From NCBI RefSeq assembly GCF_036884255.1, contig NZ_CP145605.1:2914001-2978000 (forward strand): a stretch of 64,000 nucleotides of DNA, read 5' to 3'. This DNA comes from Paenibacillus tundrae. Its GTDB lineage: Bacteria; Bacillota; Bacilli; Paenibacillales; Paenibacillaceae. Shown here piece by piece: positions 11,160 to 20,567 of this stretch (its first letter is position 1; every line of letters starts with the position of its first letter). The notes beneath the pieces are model-generated. The model was given only the letters and a program-made list of their open reading frames with translations, had not been told where the DNA came from and made no database searches. A program made the translations under genes and the position numbers.

Positions 11160-11732
11160 ATGCATCATAACGAAATGTTAAGTGAGTTAACGATTGAGTG
11201 TCAGGATATTTATTTGCGTGAGTATCGACTTGAAGATCTGGATAAATTACAAGAGATCACATGGCAGCCAGAAGTTTACGAATTTCTTCCAGGATGGAAT
11301 GCTTCGGCCGAAGATCGGGCGCATTGGTTGGCTGAATACGAGATTCCAGAAAATCAGAAGTTTAAACAAGCCGTCAAGGCTGGGGGAGACATCGGCTCGC
11401 TCTATCTACGATTGGCTATCATTCATAAGGAAACGGATGAGTTTGTAGGCTGGTGTTGCTCAGGGATAAAAGAAGAGCTGCCCGAGCCTAATCGAGAGAT
11501 TATGTACGGCATCTCCAAGAACTATAGAAACCGTGGCTATACAACACAGGCCGTTAATGGAATAACGCAATATTTGTTCACTCATACAAATGTGGAATTA
11601 CTACATGCTATTGCATTATTAGAGAATGCTGCTTCCAATAAAGTCATACAGAAATGTAATTTCAACTATGTAGATATCATCGAAATAGACCATGAACAGT
11701 ACAATCATTATCAGAAGGTAAAGGGTTCGTAA
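11160..11732 (+). CDS. GNAT-family N-acetyltransferase
   Basis: A cytoplasmic acetyltransferase of 190 residues resembling the RimJ/RimL branch. Residues 15-35 (IYLREYRLEDLDKLQEI) form the usual first strand and helix. The acetyl-CoA pyrophosphate loop is the degenerate KNYRNRGYTTQAV in place of Q/RxxGxG/A. ALLENAASNKVIQKCNFNYVD is the typical N-x-x-S-x-K-V-x-x-K helix near the C-terminus. The start is ATG behind GAGAGGAAA. It is monocistronic, between a palindromic element and a terminator. The substrate is unknown. Confidence 0.85.
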   Translation: MHHNEMLSELTIECQDIYLREYRLEDLDKLQEITWQPEVYEFLPGWNASAEDRAHWLAEYEIPENQKFKQAVKAGGDIGSLYLRLAIIHKETDEFVGWCCSGIKEELPEPNREIMYGISKNYRNRGYTTQAVNGITQYLFTHTNVELLHAIALLENAASNKVIQKCNFNYVDIIEIDHEQYNHYQKVKGS

Positions 11733-11778
11733 ACGTTTATTTCGTACATTACTAATGTGTTGCTTATAAAATGATTAA

Positions 11779-11822
11779 CCCCAAGAGGCTCTAATGGATT
11801 TAGGGCTCCTTGGGGTCTTGCT
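11779..11822. terminator. Bidirectional terminator between GNAT and the sensor kinase
   Basis: ACCCCAAGAGGCTC pairs with GGGCTCCTTGGGGT, with a weak T tract on the plus side (CTTGCTT). It separates convergent genes. Confidence 0.6.
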
Positions 11823-11857
11823 TATTCCAGCAACCAACTAACTAAGCGATCGATATG

Positions 11858-13417
11858 TTATGACTTGGAAACAGTAGTAGGTTTGCTTTCTTTACACAGG
11901 GGCAATGTAATTATGAAGCTTGTTCCAATGCTAACCTGGCTATACACATTAATGTTCCCACCATGTGATTCTACGATGGAACGAGTAATGGCAAGACCGA
12001 GCCCTGCACCACCTTCTTTTCTGGAACGGGATGAACTGGTTCGGTAAAATCGCTCAAAAATATGATCAATGTGCTCTGGCTCAATGCCCGTACCGTTATC
12101 CTTCACGGTCAGCTCTGCCACATCCTGATTCGCAAAACATGTAATTGTGATGAAACCGTGCTGCGGATCGGTATGCTGTACAGCATTCTGAAACAGATTT
12201 AGGATGACTTGCTTCAGCTTGTGAGGGTCACCAACGATATATAACTTAGCTGTCAGCTCCAGATGTACCTTTCGATCCTGAGCCATCATGACGAGTTGCG
12301 GCTGCATTTCATATAAGAGACCATCCAGAGCAATGACCTCTTGAATTCGTTCAGGTGCTTGATCTAACTTGGTTAACAGCAGCAGGTCTTCAACTAATTT
12401 GTTAATTCGCACAGACTCACCATACATGCTGCTCAGAGCGCTATTCAACTGTTCACGATTGGTTGCTGCCCCGCGCTGGAGTACCTCAATGAACCCGTGA
12501 ATAGACGTGAGGGGCGTACGCAGTTCATGAGAGGCATCGGACAGGAAACGCTGCATTTGTTGCTTGGATTCTCGTTCTGCTTCGAATGAATCCTCCAAAC
12601 GTTCAAGCATGCCGTTAAAAGAAAAAGCTAATTGATCAATCTCCTGTTGTCCTTGGATGACAGGTAATCGTTCACCTAAACTGCCGGCATCGACACGCTG
12701 CACGGTCTCCACGATGTTGGATAATGGATGTAACGTCCGCCGAAGAACCTTGGCATACAGAATGAGGCCTGTAATCATGGCAAGCAGAGATAACCCGACG
12801 AAAATAAGTAATTGTCTCATCACTAAGTCGTGTATAGGCTGAGTAGCTACACCCATCTGAACCATAGGTGCCGCTCGATTACGCGGGCCGGGTGAGGCAA
12901 ATACGATGAGCTGTTCATTGCCCTCGTTGTCTTTCACCAGTTGATAGGGCACATGTTCGTGAGCGTTTAACCGATCTGCTATGTCTTGATAAGCAGCTGC
13001 AGTTAGGCGAGGGGAGGCTAACCCATCCTCACCAAATACATCTTCATACGTTGCATCTTTATCAAAAAGAGCCAGTGAACGATCTGGAATATACAACAAA
13101 CGGTTATTAGACCCCCGTCCGTCGGATGAAGATTGTCCGCCAAAGGGCAGATTTGAAGCTCCGTTACGTGCTTGCACACCAAGCCAGACCGGCGGCATAG
13201 ACATCAGTTGTTCTTCCATCGTCTTAGCCTGGTTACGATAGAGGAAGCTTTCCATAATCCAAAACTGAAGAATACCAATGAACAACAACAGAGCGGCTAA
13301 CACGAATAGAGAGCGGGTGAGTAACTGTGAGCGTAGAGAAGAGTTTTGCGAGAATCGTTGATGCAGCTGATGGAAATAACAGTATTTTGGTTGCGGTGCT
13401 GAGGTTGGAGCCGCCAT
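11858..13417 (-). CDS. Sensor histidine kinase
   Basis: A membrane two-component kinase of 519 residues. The first membrane helix is near residues 34-56, an extracellular sensor region of about 150 residues follows, then a second helix near 205-228 and a HAMP domain. The phospho-acceptor His is in SDASHELRTPLTSIHG. The ATP-binding boxes are VILNLFQNAVQHTD (N), VKDNGTGIEPEHID (G1), IFERFYR (F) and GGAGLGLAI (G2). Its ATG overlaps the TAA of the response regulator gene, so the two are co-translated. The signal is unknown. The divergent neighbour is an envelope glycosyl-transfer operon, a plausible target. Confidence 0.92.
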   Translation of the reverse strand: MAAPTSAPQPKYCYFHQLHQRFSQNSSLRSQLLTRSLFVLAALLLFIGILQFWIMESFLYRNQAKTMEEQLMSMPPVWLGVQARNGASNLPFGGQSSSDGRGSNNRLLYIPDRSLALFDKDATYEDVFGEDGLASPRLTAAAYQDIADRLNAHEHVPYQLVKDNEGNEQLIVFASPGPRNRAAPMVQMGVATQPIHDLVMRQLLIFVGLSLLAMITGLILYAKVLRRTLHPLSNIVETVQRVDAGSLGERLPVIQGQQEIDQLAFSFNGMLERLEDSFEAERESKQQMQRFLSDASHELRTPLTSIHGFIEVLQRGAATNREQLNSALSSMYGESVRINKLVEDLLLLTKLDQAPERIQEVIALDGLLYEMQPQLVMMAQDRKVHLELTAKLYIVGDPHKLKQVILNLFQNAVQHTDPQHGFITITCFANQDVAELTVKDNGTGIEPEHIDHIFERFYRTSSSRSRKEGGAGLGLAITRSIVESHGGNINVYSQVSIGTSFIITLPLCKESKPTTVSKS

Positions 13418-14100
13418 TATAGATCAACCCTATAGCCGACGCCTCGGAGTGTACGAATGAGCTTATGCTCTTTATCCCCGAGTTTCTCACGCAAGGAACG
13501 AATATAGACCTCTACGATGTTCTCTTCTCCGCCAAAATCGTAACCCCATACTCTGCTTAAAATAGTTGCTTTACTTAGAACAATGCCATGATTCGTCACA
13601 ATAAATTTTAATAGTTCATATTCTGTCGGCGATAACTCGAGCACACGATGGTCATAGGTAATTTCTTTACGCAGATCATCAATGCGGAATGCGCTGTATG
13701 TGACAGCACCCATTAAGAGTGGAAATTGATTACGTAGCCTCGCTTGAATTCGAGCAAGCAGCTCATCGAACGCAAATGGTTTAATCATATAATCATCAGC
13801 ACCAAGCCACAAACCTTTGACTCGGCTCTCCACTTCATCCTTGGCAGTCAGCATAATGACCCCGACTTGAGTACCTGTCTTGCGAAGTCGCTCAACCACC
13901 TCGAATCCATCGATCTCTGGCATCATTACATCAAGAATGACCATATGCGGTTGGAATTCATGTGCAATCTCGAGCGCTTCTGCTCCGTGTTCTGCCGCAC
14001 GCACCTCAAATCCTTCATTTCTCAAACCAAGCTCTAGAAACTGTAAAATATGTGGTTCATCATCAACAAGTAGTATTCTGATGCCTGTACTAATTTTCAT
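13417..14100 (-). CDS. OmpR-family response regulator
   Basis: A 227-residue DNA-binding regulator. The receiver domain has the phospho-acceptor Asp in VILDVMMPEIDGFE, the acidic pair in LLVDDEP, and K in MIKPFAFDELLARI. The C-terminal winged helix includes LSPTEYELLKFIVTNHGIVLSKATILSRVWGYDF split over two helices, and EVYIRSLREKLGD. It is the first gene of a two-gene operon with the kinase and is divergent from the YkcB-like gene, with 172 bases between them for shared control. Confidence 0.94.
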   Translation of the reverse strand: MKISTGIRILLVDDEPHILQFLELGLRNEGFEVRAAEHGAEALEIAHEFQPHMVILDVMMPEIDGFEVVERLRKTGTQVGVIMLTAKDEVESRVKGLWLGADDYMIKPFAFDELLARIQARLRNQFPLLMGAVTYSAFRIDDLRKEITYDHRVLELSPTEYELLKFIVTNHGIVLSKATILSRVWGYDFGGEENIVEVYIRSLREKLGDKEHKLIRTLRGVGYRVDL

Positions 14101-14278
14101 AGGTGGACGATCTCCCCTTATTCACTCCTGTTTATATGCACTATTATGACTCACGAAACTGAAAATTAGCTGAAAGGTTGGTGGGTTATCCTCAGGCAAC
14201 ATTCAGCGGGCACTCATCCCAAATTTATTTTGGCATGTCACAATACTAGACATGAACAATCTAAAGGAGTGATTGAGT

Positions 14279-16483
14279 TTGAATATTGCTAAACGAAGGA
14301 TTGATTTTGTCCTTCTACCGATTGTAATTCTTGCAGCAATCTTGAACGCATACGGCATCTGGAACGATCAATATGCCAATTCCTATTATACGACTGCAGT
14401 GGGGAGTATGCTGAGAAGCTTCCATAATTTCTTCTATGCATCCCTTGACTCGGCTGGTTCAGTAACGGTCGATAAACCGCCTGTTGTTTTTTGGATTCAG
14501 ACTGCATTTGCTTATGTATTCGGACTGCATGGATGGAGTGTGATCTTACCACAAGTCCTTGCAGGAATTGGTGCGGTACTGTTGATCTACTTCATTGTTA
14601 AGCCTTCTTATGGACTTGCAGCAGCACGAATTGCTGCACTGGTCATGGCGACAGTACCCGTAGTTGCAGCGGTCAGTCGGACGAACAATATTGATAGTAT
14701 GCTCGTGTTTACTTTGCTGCTCGGATCGTGGTTTCTATTTAAAGGTGCAAAACAAGGTAGTTCATGGCGAATTTTGATGGCCTTTGCGCTGATCGGACTT
14801 GCTTTTAATATGAAAATGCTTCAGGCCTATATGGTTCTTCCGGCATTTTATCTGTTTTACTTGCTCGCTTTTCAAGCGAAATGGCGAAAGAAACTGCTCT
14901 TGCTCGTGGGGAGTACAGCTATAATGGCGGCTATTTCCTTGTCGTGGGCGGTCACTGTTGATTCTATTCCGGCTGATGAACGACCTTATATCGGCAGTAG
15001 TGAAACGAATTCGGTGCTTGAACTTGCCTTTGGTTATAACGGTCTGTCCCGTCTCACTGGTAGGCAGAATACTGCAGCTAATACGGGTATGCCTGACGCA
15101 TCGAATGTAACCAATCCCCAAAGAGACAGGGGCGATTCGACATCGGTACAGACATCGAACCCGCGCGGCGGAACGAACGGTAACAGCGGAATGAACCTCC
15201 CACAAGGAAATGAGATGCCCAATGGCTTCACTATGCCTCAGGGAGGATTCGGTGGTGGAGGAGGAATGGGTGGCATGTTTGGCACAGGTCAGGCAGGGCC
15301 ATTACGTCTGTTCCAAACCGAACTATCTGGTCAAGCTAGCTGGTTATTACCGTTGGCTCTATTGGGTTGTATTGCAATTATGACAAGCTTAAGGCGAAGA
15401 AACGGCTCGAATCAAATGAAAGAAGCGATATTCTGGCTGGCGTGGTTATTACCGGTAGCGGCATTTTTCAGTGTCGCAGGATTCTTCCATCAATACTATC
15501 TGATCATGCTTGCGCCTCCAATAGCTGCATTAAGTGGTGCTGGGTTCGTAGCAATGTGGAAAGCGTACCAGGAACGAACCGGTTGGCGAGCTTGGCTATT
15601 GCCGCTATCTGTGCTATTAACGACTATCTTCGGATGGTACATTATGCAGCCTTTTGACGAAACCATTGGTGCAGGATGGTCAATCAGCGAGCTGATCGCT
15701 GGAATTGTGGTGACAGTTGTTTTGACCGTCATGATGAATCGCACGCATCCTTGGAAACAGGCACTGGTTGTCGCAGGTTTCATGGTTACCCTGATCGGCC
15801 CTGTGTATTGGGCATTTACGCCAATTACATATGGTGGCAATAGTATGATCCCAGCCGCAGGTCCTACCGGTTCCAATGGCATGTTTGGAGGCATGACTAT
15901 GGGTGGTAGACAGGGTGATCGCAACAATGCAATGACTCCACCGAGTGGGCAAGGAGATATAGAGCAACAGTCTCCATCTTCGACTGGTGATTCGAGCCCG
16001 AATAATTCAAATACCGGAACACCCTCATTTATGGAAGGTGGCATGAACGGTATGGGCAGTGCACAAGGTATACCTACTGGTGGTGGACGTGGCGGCTTTG
16101 GTAATCGTAATGAAGAGATAGACAGCACGACTCTTCAGTATTTGCGAGAACATAATACAGGTGAGACTTATCTGTTTGCAACGTCAGATTATAATCAAGC
16201 AGCCCCATACATTATTGACGAGAATGAAGCGGTCATCACATTAGGCGGTTTCTCTGGTTCCGATCCAGTGTATACAACAGAGCGATTAGAACAGCTTGTG
16301 AAGAGCGGACAAGTGAAATACTTCATGATTGGCGGAGGAATGGGCGGCCGTGGAGGTAACTCCGAGATTACGAACTGGATTATGGAGCATGGGACGGAAG
16401 TACCTACATCCGAGTGGAGATCCAATTCAGATGAAGGTGGCGGCTTCGGTAATCAGTCTACGTTATATGAAGTGAAATTGTGA
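14279..16483 (+). CDS. YkcB-like GT-C mannosyl/glycosyltransferase
   Basis: A multi-span membrane glycosyltransferase of the PMT/ArnT-like GT39/GT83 type, resembling Bacillus YkcB, about 734 residues. Near residue 55, DSAGSVTVDKPPVVFWIQ carries the Asp and Lys-Pro-Pro motif that binds the polyprenyl-phosphate sugar donor. About eleven hydrophobic segments lie in the first 520 residues. Two low-complexity Gly/Met/Asn-rich stretches (about 265-345 and 525-605) interrupt extracellular loops. The tail is a soluble domain. TTG at 14279 sits nine bases after AAAGGAG; TTG at 14273 is the alternative start. It heads an operon with GtrB-like, GtrA and GalU genes, which supply the lipid-linked sugar. 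Confidence 0.85.
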   Translation: MNIAKRRIDFVLLPIVILAAILNAYGIWNDQYANSYYTTAVGSMLRSFHNFFYASLDSAGSVTVDKPPVVFWIQTAFAYVFGLHGWSVILPQVLAGIGAVLLIYFIVKPSYGLAAARIAALVMATVPVVAAVSRTNNIDSMLVFTLLLGSWFLFKGAKQGSSWRILMAFALIGLAFNMKMLQAYMVLPAFYLFYLLAFQAKWRKKLLLLVGSTAIMAAISLSWAVTVDSIPADERPYIGSSETNSVLELAFGYNGLSRLTGRQNTAANTGMPDASNVTNPQRDRGDSTSVQTSNPRGGTNGNSGMNLPQGNEMPNGFTMPQGGFGGGGGMGGMFGTGQAGPLRLFQTELSGQASWLLPLALLGCIAIMTSLRRRNGSNQMKEAIFWLAWLLPVAAFFSVAGFFHQYYLIMLAPPIAALSGAGFVAMWKAYQERTGWRAWLLPLSVLLTTIFGWYIMQPFDETIGAGWSISELIAGIVVTVVLTVMMNRTHPWKQALVVAGFMVTLIGPVYWAFTPITYGGNSMIPAAGPTGSNGMFGGMTMGGRQGDRNNAMTPPSGQGDIEQQSPSSTGDSSPNNSNTGTPSFMEGGMNGMGSAQGIPTGGGRGGFGNRNEEIDSTTLQYLREHNTGETYLFATSDYNQAAPYIIDENEAVITLGGFSGSDPVYTTERLEQLVKSGQVKYFMIGGGMGGRGGNSEITNWIMEHGTEVPTSEWRSNSDEGGGFGNQSTLYEVKL

Positions 16484-16574
16484 GCTTACAAACGAAATGA
16501 ACGTTAAGGAACAAACAGCGAGGGATCTGCCCTGGAGAATATAGACGTGTAATGATCAAAAGGAGGGAACGAAC

Positions 16575-17561
16575 ATGAGTAGAGCCATTCACTACAGTGT
16601 CATCATCCCGATGTACAACGAAGAAGCGGTCATAGAGGAAACATATCGCCGTCTGAAAAAGGTCATGAGCAGTACAGGTGAACCCTACGAGCTGTTATTT
16701 GTCAATGACGGTAGTGTGGATCGAAGCGCTCAGATGATTCGGGATTATGCGCGTTGGGACGAAAGTGTGAAATTGATTGATTTTGCCCGAAATTTTGGGC
16801 ATCAGATCGCGATAACAGCAGGCATGGATTATGCAGCTGGATCAGCAGTAGTTATCATTGATGCTGATCTTCAGGATCCCCCTGAACTTATCATAGATAT
16901 GATCGCTAAATGGAAAGAAGGCTATGAGGTCGTCTACGCCCGCCGTACGAGACGAAGCGGGGAGACTCGCTTTAAGAGGTGGTCCGCAAGCCTGTTTTAT
17001 CGTGTACTGCGCGCTTCAACGGATACGGATATTCCCGTAGATACAGGAGATTTTAGGCTGATTGATCGCAAAGTATGTGATGAGATGAAGCGACTTCCAG
17101 AGAAAAATCGATTTGTGCGCGGCTTAGTGAGCTGGGTAGGATTTCGTCAGACGGCGATTGAGTACGAGCGGGATGAACGCCTAGCTGGAGAGACGAAATA
17201 TCCACTGAAGCGAATGTTGAAGCTTAGCCTGGACGGTATTACGTCCTTCTCCTACAAACCACTTAAGATTGCGGGGTATGTGGGAGTGATTTTATCTATC
17301 GTTGGATTTATCTATATGGTTAGCGTCATTGGGTCTGCTATCTTTACAGATTCGACTATGAAGGGTTGGGCTTCCATTGTCAGCATCATGCTGATGTTTA
17401 ATGGGTTCATTCTCATTATGTTGGGTATTCTTGGTGAGTACGTTGGGCGCATCTACGATGAAACGAAATCCCGTCCGTTATACATCGTGAGAGATGTGTA
17501 TCAGATGGAGACAACGTCCAGACAAGGACATCTGACAGGCAGAATTGCACAGCATGATTAA
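16575..17561 (+). CDS. GtrB/DPM1-like polyprenyl-phosphate glycosyltransferase
   Basis: A GT2 enzyme of 328 residues that moves a sugar from a nucleotide donor to undecaprenyl phosphate on the inner face. Catalytic motifs are YNEEAVIEETYRRL, FVNDGSVDRS, IIDADLQDPPELI and VYARRTRRSGE. Two C-terminal membrane helices (about 232-254 and 265-290) anchor it, as in the GtrB/YkcC group. The ATG follows AGGAGGGA. It overlaps gtrA by 17 bases. The donor is probably UDP-glucose, given galU two genes on. Confidence 0.9.
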   Translation: MSRAIHYSVIIPMYNEEAVIEETYRRLKKVMSSTGEPYELLFVNDGSVDRSAQMIRDYARWDESVKLIDFARNFGHQIAITAGMDYAAGSAVVIIDADLQDPPELIIDMIAKWKEGYEVVYARRTRRSGETRFKRWSASLFYRVLRASTDTDIPVDTGDFRLIDRKVCDEMKRLPEKNRFVRGLVSWVGFRQTAIEYERDERLAGETKYPLKRMLKLSLDGITSFSYKPLKIAGYVGVILSIVGFIYMVSVIGSAIFTDSTMKGWASIVSIMLMFNGFILIMLGILGEYVGRIYDETKSRPLYIVRDVYQMETTSRQGHLTGRIAQHD

Positions 17562-18003
17562 GCGATTCACGACGATATTCAAATTCGGTATTGTTGGCAT
17601 ATTGAACACAGGAGTCGATGCTGGAGTATTTGCGATTCTTGCTTTTGTAGGTATGCCGGCGATGGTTGCCCAAGCGATATCATACAGTTGCGGGACAATG
17701 AACAGCTACTGGTGGAATAATCGGTGGACCTTCCGTGATGTGAAGAGTCAGGCTCAGCGTATACGAATCGTACGATTCGTGATTGCCAATCTGTTCGTTT
17801 TAATATGGTCATCCTTCATTATATATGTAGCCCATAGCTTGTGGAGCTGGAATCTTATGAGCAGTAAAGTGGTAGCAACGCTGCTTGGCATGTTGATCAA
17901 CTATCTTATTAGTCGGTATTGGGTGTTCAGATCATCATCTGAGGCAGCTAACGACGTATCCATTGGAACAAATGAAAGGAGAGATCATTTCTATGAGAAT
18001 TAA
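17545..18003 (+). CDS. gtrA: GtrA-family flippase-like membrane protein
   Basis: A small membrane protein of 152 residues with four predicted helices, starting FKFGIVGILNTGVDAGVFAI, the usual GtrA opening. YWWNNRWTF and NYLISRYWVF are further family marks. GtrA proteins are thought to flip the polyprenyl-linked sugar to the outer face, where the YkcB-like enzyme would use it. It overlaps both flanking genes, so the order GtrB-GtrA-GalU is one translational unit. Confidence 0.88.
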   Translation: MHSMIKRFTTIFKFGIVGILNTGVDAGVFAILAFVGMPAMVAQAISYSCGTMNSYWWNNRWTFRDVKSQAQRIRIVRFVIANLFVLIWSSFIIYVAHSLWSWNLMSSKVVATLLGMLINYLISRYWVFRSSSEAANDVSIGTNERRDHFYEN

Positions 18004-18865
18004 AAAGGCGGTCATTCCTGCAGCCGGTCTAGGTACACGATTTCTACCAGCGACGAAGGCTCAGCCGAAAGAAATGCTGCCGATTGTAGATAAACCAGCT
18101 ATACAGTATATCGTAGAAGAAGCGGTACAATCCGGCATTGAAAATATCATCATTGTCACGGGGCGCAACAAAAAATCCATTGAGGATCATTTTGATAAAT
18201 CGGTTGAGCTTGAGCAATCATTATACGCCAAAGGGAAACAGGCCTTGTTAGATGAGGTGAGAGCGATAAGTGAGCTTGCAAGTATTCATTTTATCCGGCA
18301 AAAGGAACCGTTAGGATTAGGTCATGCGATTGGATGTGCACGTCAATTCGTTGGAGATGATCCATTTGCCGTGTTGCTAGGCGACGATATTATGGTGTCC
18401 GATCCGCCTGCATTGGCACAAATGGTTCGTCTATTCGAGAAAACGAATAACCAGATTATCGGTGTACGTTCTGTGCAGACAGCAGATGTGGGCAAGTATG
18501 GGATCATAGCTTCGGAGGGGGCTGAGCATGGTGTTCATCGGGTTACAGATCTAGTCGAAAAGCCCTCCATTGCTGATGCACCCTCTCGCACGGCTGTGAT
18601 GGGACGTTATATCCTTAAGCCATCCATCTTTCCCATATTAGATCGGATCGAGACTGGAGCAGGCGGAGAGTATCAACTAACAGATGCTCTAAAAGAAGTC
18701 AGCCAGGAGGATGATCTGCTGGCATTGGAGCTTACTGGTCGTCGGTACGATATTGGAGATCAATTCGGATACATTCAAGCTATACTGGAAATCGGCTTAA
18801 TGCGCCAAGAGTTACAGCCCATGCTGGCTCCCTATCTACGCAGCCTTGCAACGCAGTGGGCATGA
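17993..18865 (+). CDS. galU: UTP-glucose-1-phosphate uridylyltransferase
   Basis: A 290-residue cytoplasmic nucleotidyltransferase that makes UDP-glucose. It starts MRIKKAVIPAAGLGTRFLPA, the UTP-binding signature, and has KPAIQYIVEEAV, LLGDDIM and VTDLVEKP. The frame opens at 17963, but ATG 17993 behind AAAGGAGAG gives the family N-terminus. It overlaps the end of gtrA. UDP-glucose feeds the upstream lipid-linked sugar pathway. Confidence 0.92.
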   Translation: MRIKKAVIPAAGLGTRFLPATKAQPKEMLPIVDKPAIQYIVEEAVQSGIENIIIVTGRNKKSIEDHFDKSVELEQSLYAKGKQALLDEVRAISELASIHFIRQKEPLGLGHAIGCARQFVGDDPFAVLLGDDIMVSDPPALAQMVRLFEKTNNQIIGVRSVQTADVGKYGIIASEGAEHGVHRVTDLVEKPSIADAPSRTAVMGRYILKPSIFPILDRIETGAGGEYQLTDALKEVSQEDDLLALELTGRRYDIGDQFGYIQAILEIGLMRQELQPMLAPYLRSLATQWA

Positions 18866-18923
18866 TCATTTGGGAGAAACTAGATGTAGAATCTGTCGTT
18901 TTTAGACAAATAATAAAAAAGTG

Positions 18924-18953
18924 TTTACTTCATAACCGATCTTTTGATATTAT
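18924..18953 (+). promoter_or_regulatory. Promoter of the T-box-asd transcript
   Basis: TTTACT (18924-18929), an 18-base spacer and TATTAT (18948-18953), just before the T-box stem I. Confidence 0.55.
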
Positions 18954-18967
18954 AGTCGCAATATCAA

Positions 18968-19278
18968 ATGCATTGAAGAGACGAGTAGACTAAAGTATTC
19001 TTTTGGCAGAGAGCTCCGGTAGCTGAAAAGGGGTAAAGAATTTTTGGTTGAATAAAGACTCAGAGCAGCACATCGGAACTTTATGAATCTGTAAAGGGAT
19101 GGTGTGACAGGAGCTCCTGTTACAGAGCTAGAGTATAAGTAGGCACACGTGCATTGCCGTTGTCGTTCTTAACTCAAAGAAGAGGCTAGTATGGCGACAT
19201 ATTGGCGAATCTGGGTGGTACCACGAGTGATCCAATCTCGTCCCTGAGACTTCGGTCTTGGGGGTGGGATTTTTTTGG
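18968..19278 (+). ncRNA. T-box leader controlling asd
   Basis: Stem I shows the AGTA element, AGAGAG and the GGTAGCTG distal loop. ACTAAAG-TATTCTTT pairs with AAAGAAT-TTTTTGGT. The 3' specifier side reads GAAT-AAA-G, so the codon is most likely AAA (19054-19056), i.e. uncharged tRNA-Lys. The antiterminator core GGGTGGTACCACG lies at 19213-19225. The terminator pairs TCGTCCCTGAGAC with GTCTTGGGGGTGGGA and ends in seven Ts. The lysine assignment fits asd, which lies on the lysine/diaminopimelate branch, but the codon register is inferred. Confidence 0.88.
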
Positions 19279-19417
19279 TTTTTCCAGCGTGAAGTTTACA
19301 CGTTTTGGTAATACCTGAATAGGTTTTAATAAGGGAAGAATCACGGCGTCAGAGCAACCAATTAACGAATATCAGAGACCCAACATTCAACTTACACCGA
19401 AAGGAAATGATGATATT

Positions 19418-20503
19418 ATGTCAGCAAAATTGAAAGTCGGCATTGTCGGAGGGACAGGAATGGTAGGTCAGCGTTTTGTGGATCTGCTTAATGGTCATCC
19501 ATGGTTTGAAGTAACAGCAATCTCAGCAAGTGCAAACTCCGCAGGTAAAACCTACGAGGAATCGGTTCAAGGTAGATGGAAACTGACAGCTCCGATCCCC
19601 GAAGGTGTTAAACATATTGTTGTTCAAGACGCTTCCCAAGTCGAAGCATTCGCTAGTCAGGTTGATTTTATCTTCTGTGCGGTTGATATGAAGAAAAATG
19701 AAATCCAAGCGCTTGAAGAAGCTTATGCCAAAACAGGCACACCTGTAGTGTCTAACAACTCCGCTCATCGCTGGACAGCAGATGTACCGATGGTCATTCC
19801 TGAAATTAACCCAGGTCATCTGGAAGTCATTGAAGCGCAAAGAAAACGCCTGGGTACTTCGACTGGATTCATTGCGGTGAAACCGAACTGCTCTATTCAA
19901 AGTTATGTACCAGCACTTCATGCCTTGCGTGAATTTGGCCCAACACAAGTCGTAGCTTCCACATATCAGGCAATATCGGGAGCAGGCAAAAACTTTACAG
20001 ACTGGCCAGATATGCTGGATAATGTCATTCCTTACATCGGTGGCGAGGAAGAGAAAAGTGAGCAGGAGCCACTTCGCATCTGGGGTAGCGTTGAGAACAA
20101 TCAGATCGTGAAAGCATCTGCACCACTGATCACAACGCAATGTATTCGTGTTCCAGTAACCGATGGACATTTGGCTACAGTCTTTGTTAACTTTGAGAAT
20201 AAACCAAGCAAAGAGCAAATCTTGGAGCGTTGGTTACAATTCAAAGGTCGTCCGCAAGAACTGGCTCTGCCAAGTGCACCAAAACAGTTCATCACGTACT
20301 TTGAAGAAGAAAACAGACCACAAACGAAGCTGGATCGTGACATCGAGCGTGGAATGGGTGTATCCACAGGTAGATTGCGTGAGGATTCCCTCTACGATTA
20401 CAAATTCGTTGGACTGTCCCACAACACACTCCGCGGTGCGGCTGGTGGTGCGGTATTGATTGCTGAGTTGCTCAAAGCTGAAGGTTACATTCAGCCGAAA
20501 TAA
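19418..20503 (+). CDS. asd: Aspartate-semialdehyde dehydrogenase
   Basis: A 361-residue NADPH-dependent enzyme turning aspartyl phosphate into aspartate semialdehyde for Lys, DAP, Thr and Met. It has the Rossmann loop VGIVGGTGMVGQRFVDLL and the catalytic Cys in VKPNCSIQS. These and the length match the archaeal/fungal-type Asd. ISGAGKNFTDWPDML and the His in GLSHNTLRG complete the site. The ATG follows AAAGGAAATG. The T-box leader ahead ties it to amino-acid supply. Confidence 0.93.
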   Translation: MSAKLKVGIVGGTGMVGQRFVDLLNGHPWFEVTAISASANSAGKTYEESVQGRWKLTAPIPEGVKHIVVQDASQVEAFASQVDFIFCAVDMKKNEIQALEEAYAKTGTPVVSNNSAHRWTADVPMVIPEINPGHLEVIEAQRKRLGTSTGFIAVKPNCSIQSYVPALHALREFGPTQVVASTYQAISGAGKNFTDWPDMLDNVIPYIGGEEEKSEQEPLRIWGSVENNQIVKASAPLITTQCIRVPVTDGHLATVFVNFENKPSKEQILERWLQFKGRPQELALPSAPKQFITYFEEENRPQTKLDRDIERGMGVSTGRLREDSLYDYKFVGLSHNTLRGAAGGAVLIAELLKAEGYIQPK

Positions 20504-20533
20504 TTCGGAAGCAAATTGTTATAGAAGAATGAA

Positions 20534-20562
20534 GAAAAACCATCACTTGGTGATGGTTTTTT
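20534..20562. terminator. Terminator between asd and the aldo/keto reductase
   Basis: A perfect ten-base stem, AAAACCATCA and TGATGGTTTT, with loop CTTGG and T-runs on both strands. Confidence 0.88.
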
Positions 20563-20567
20563 GTCGT

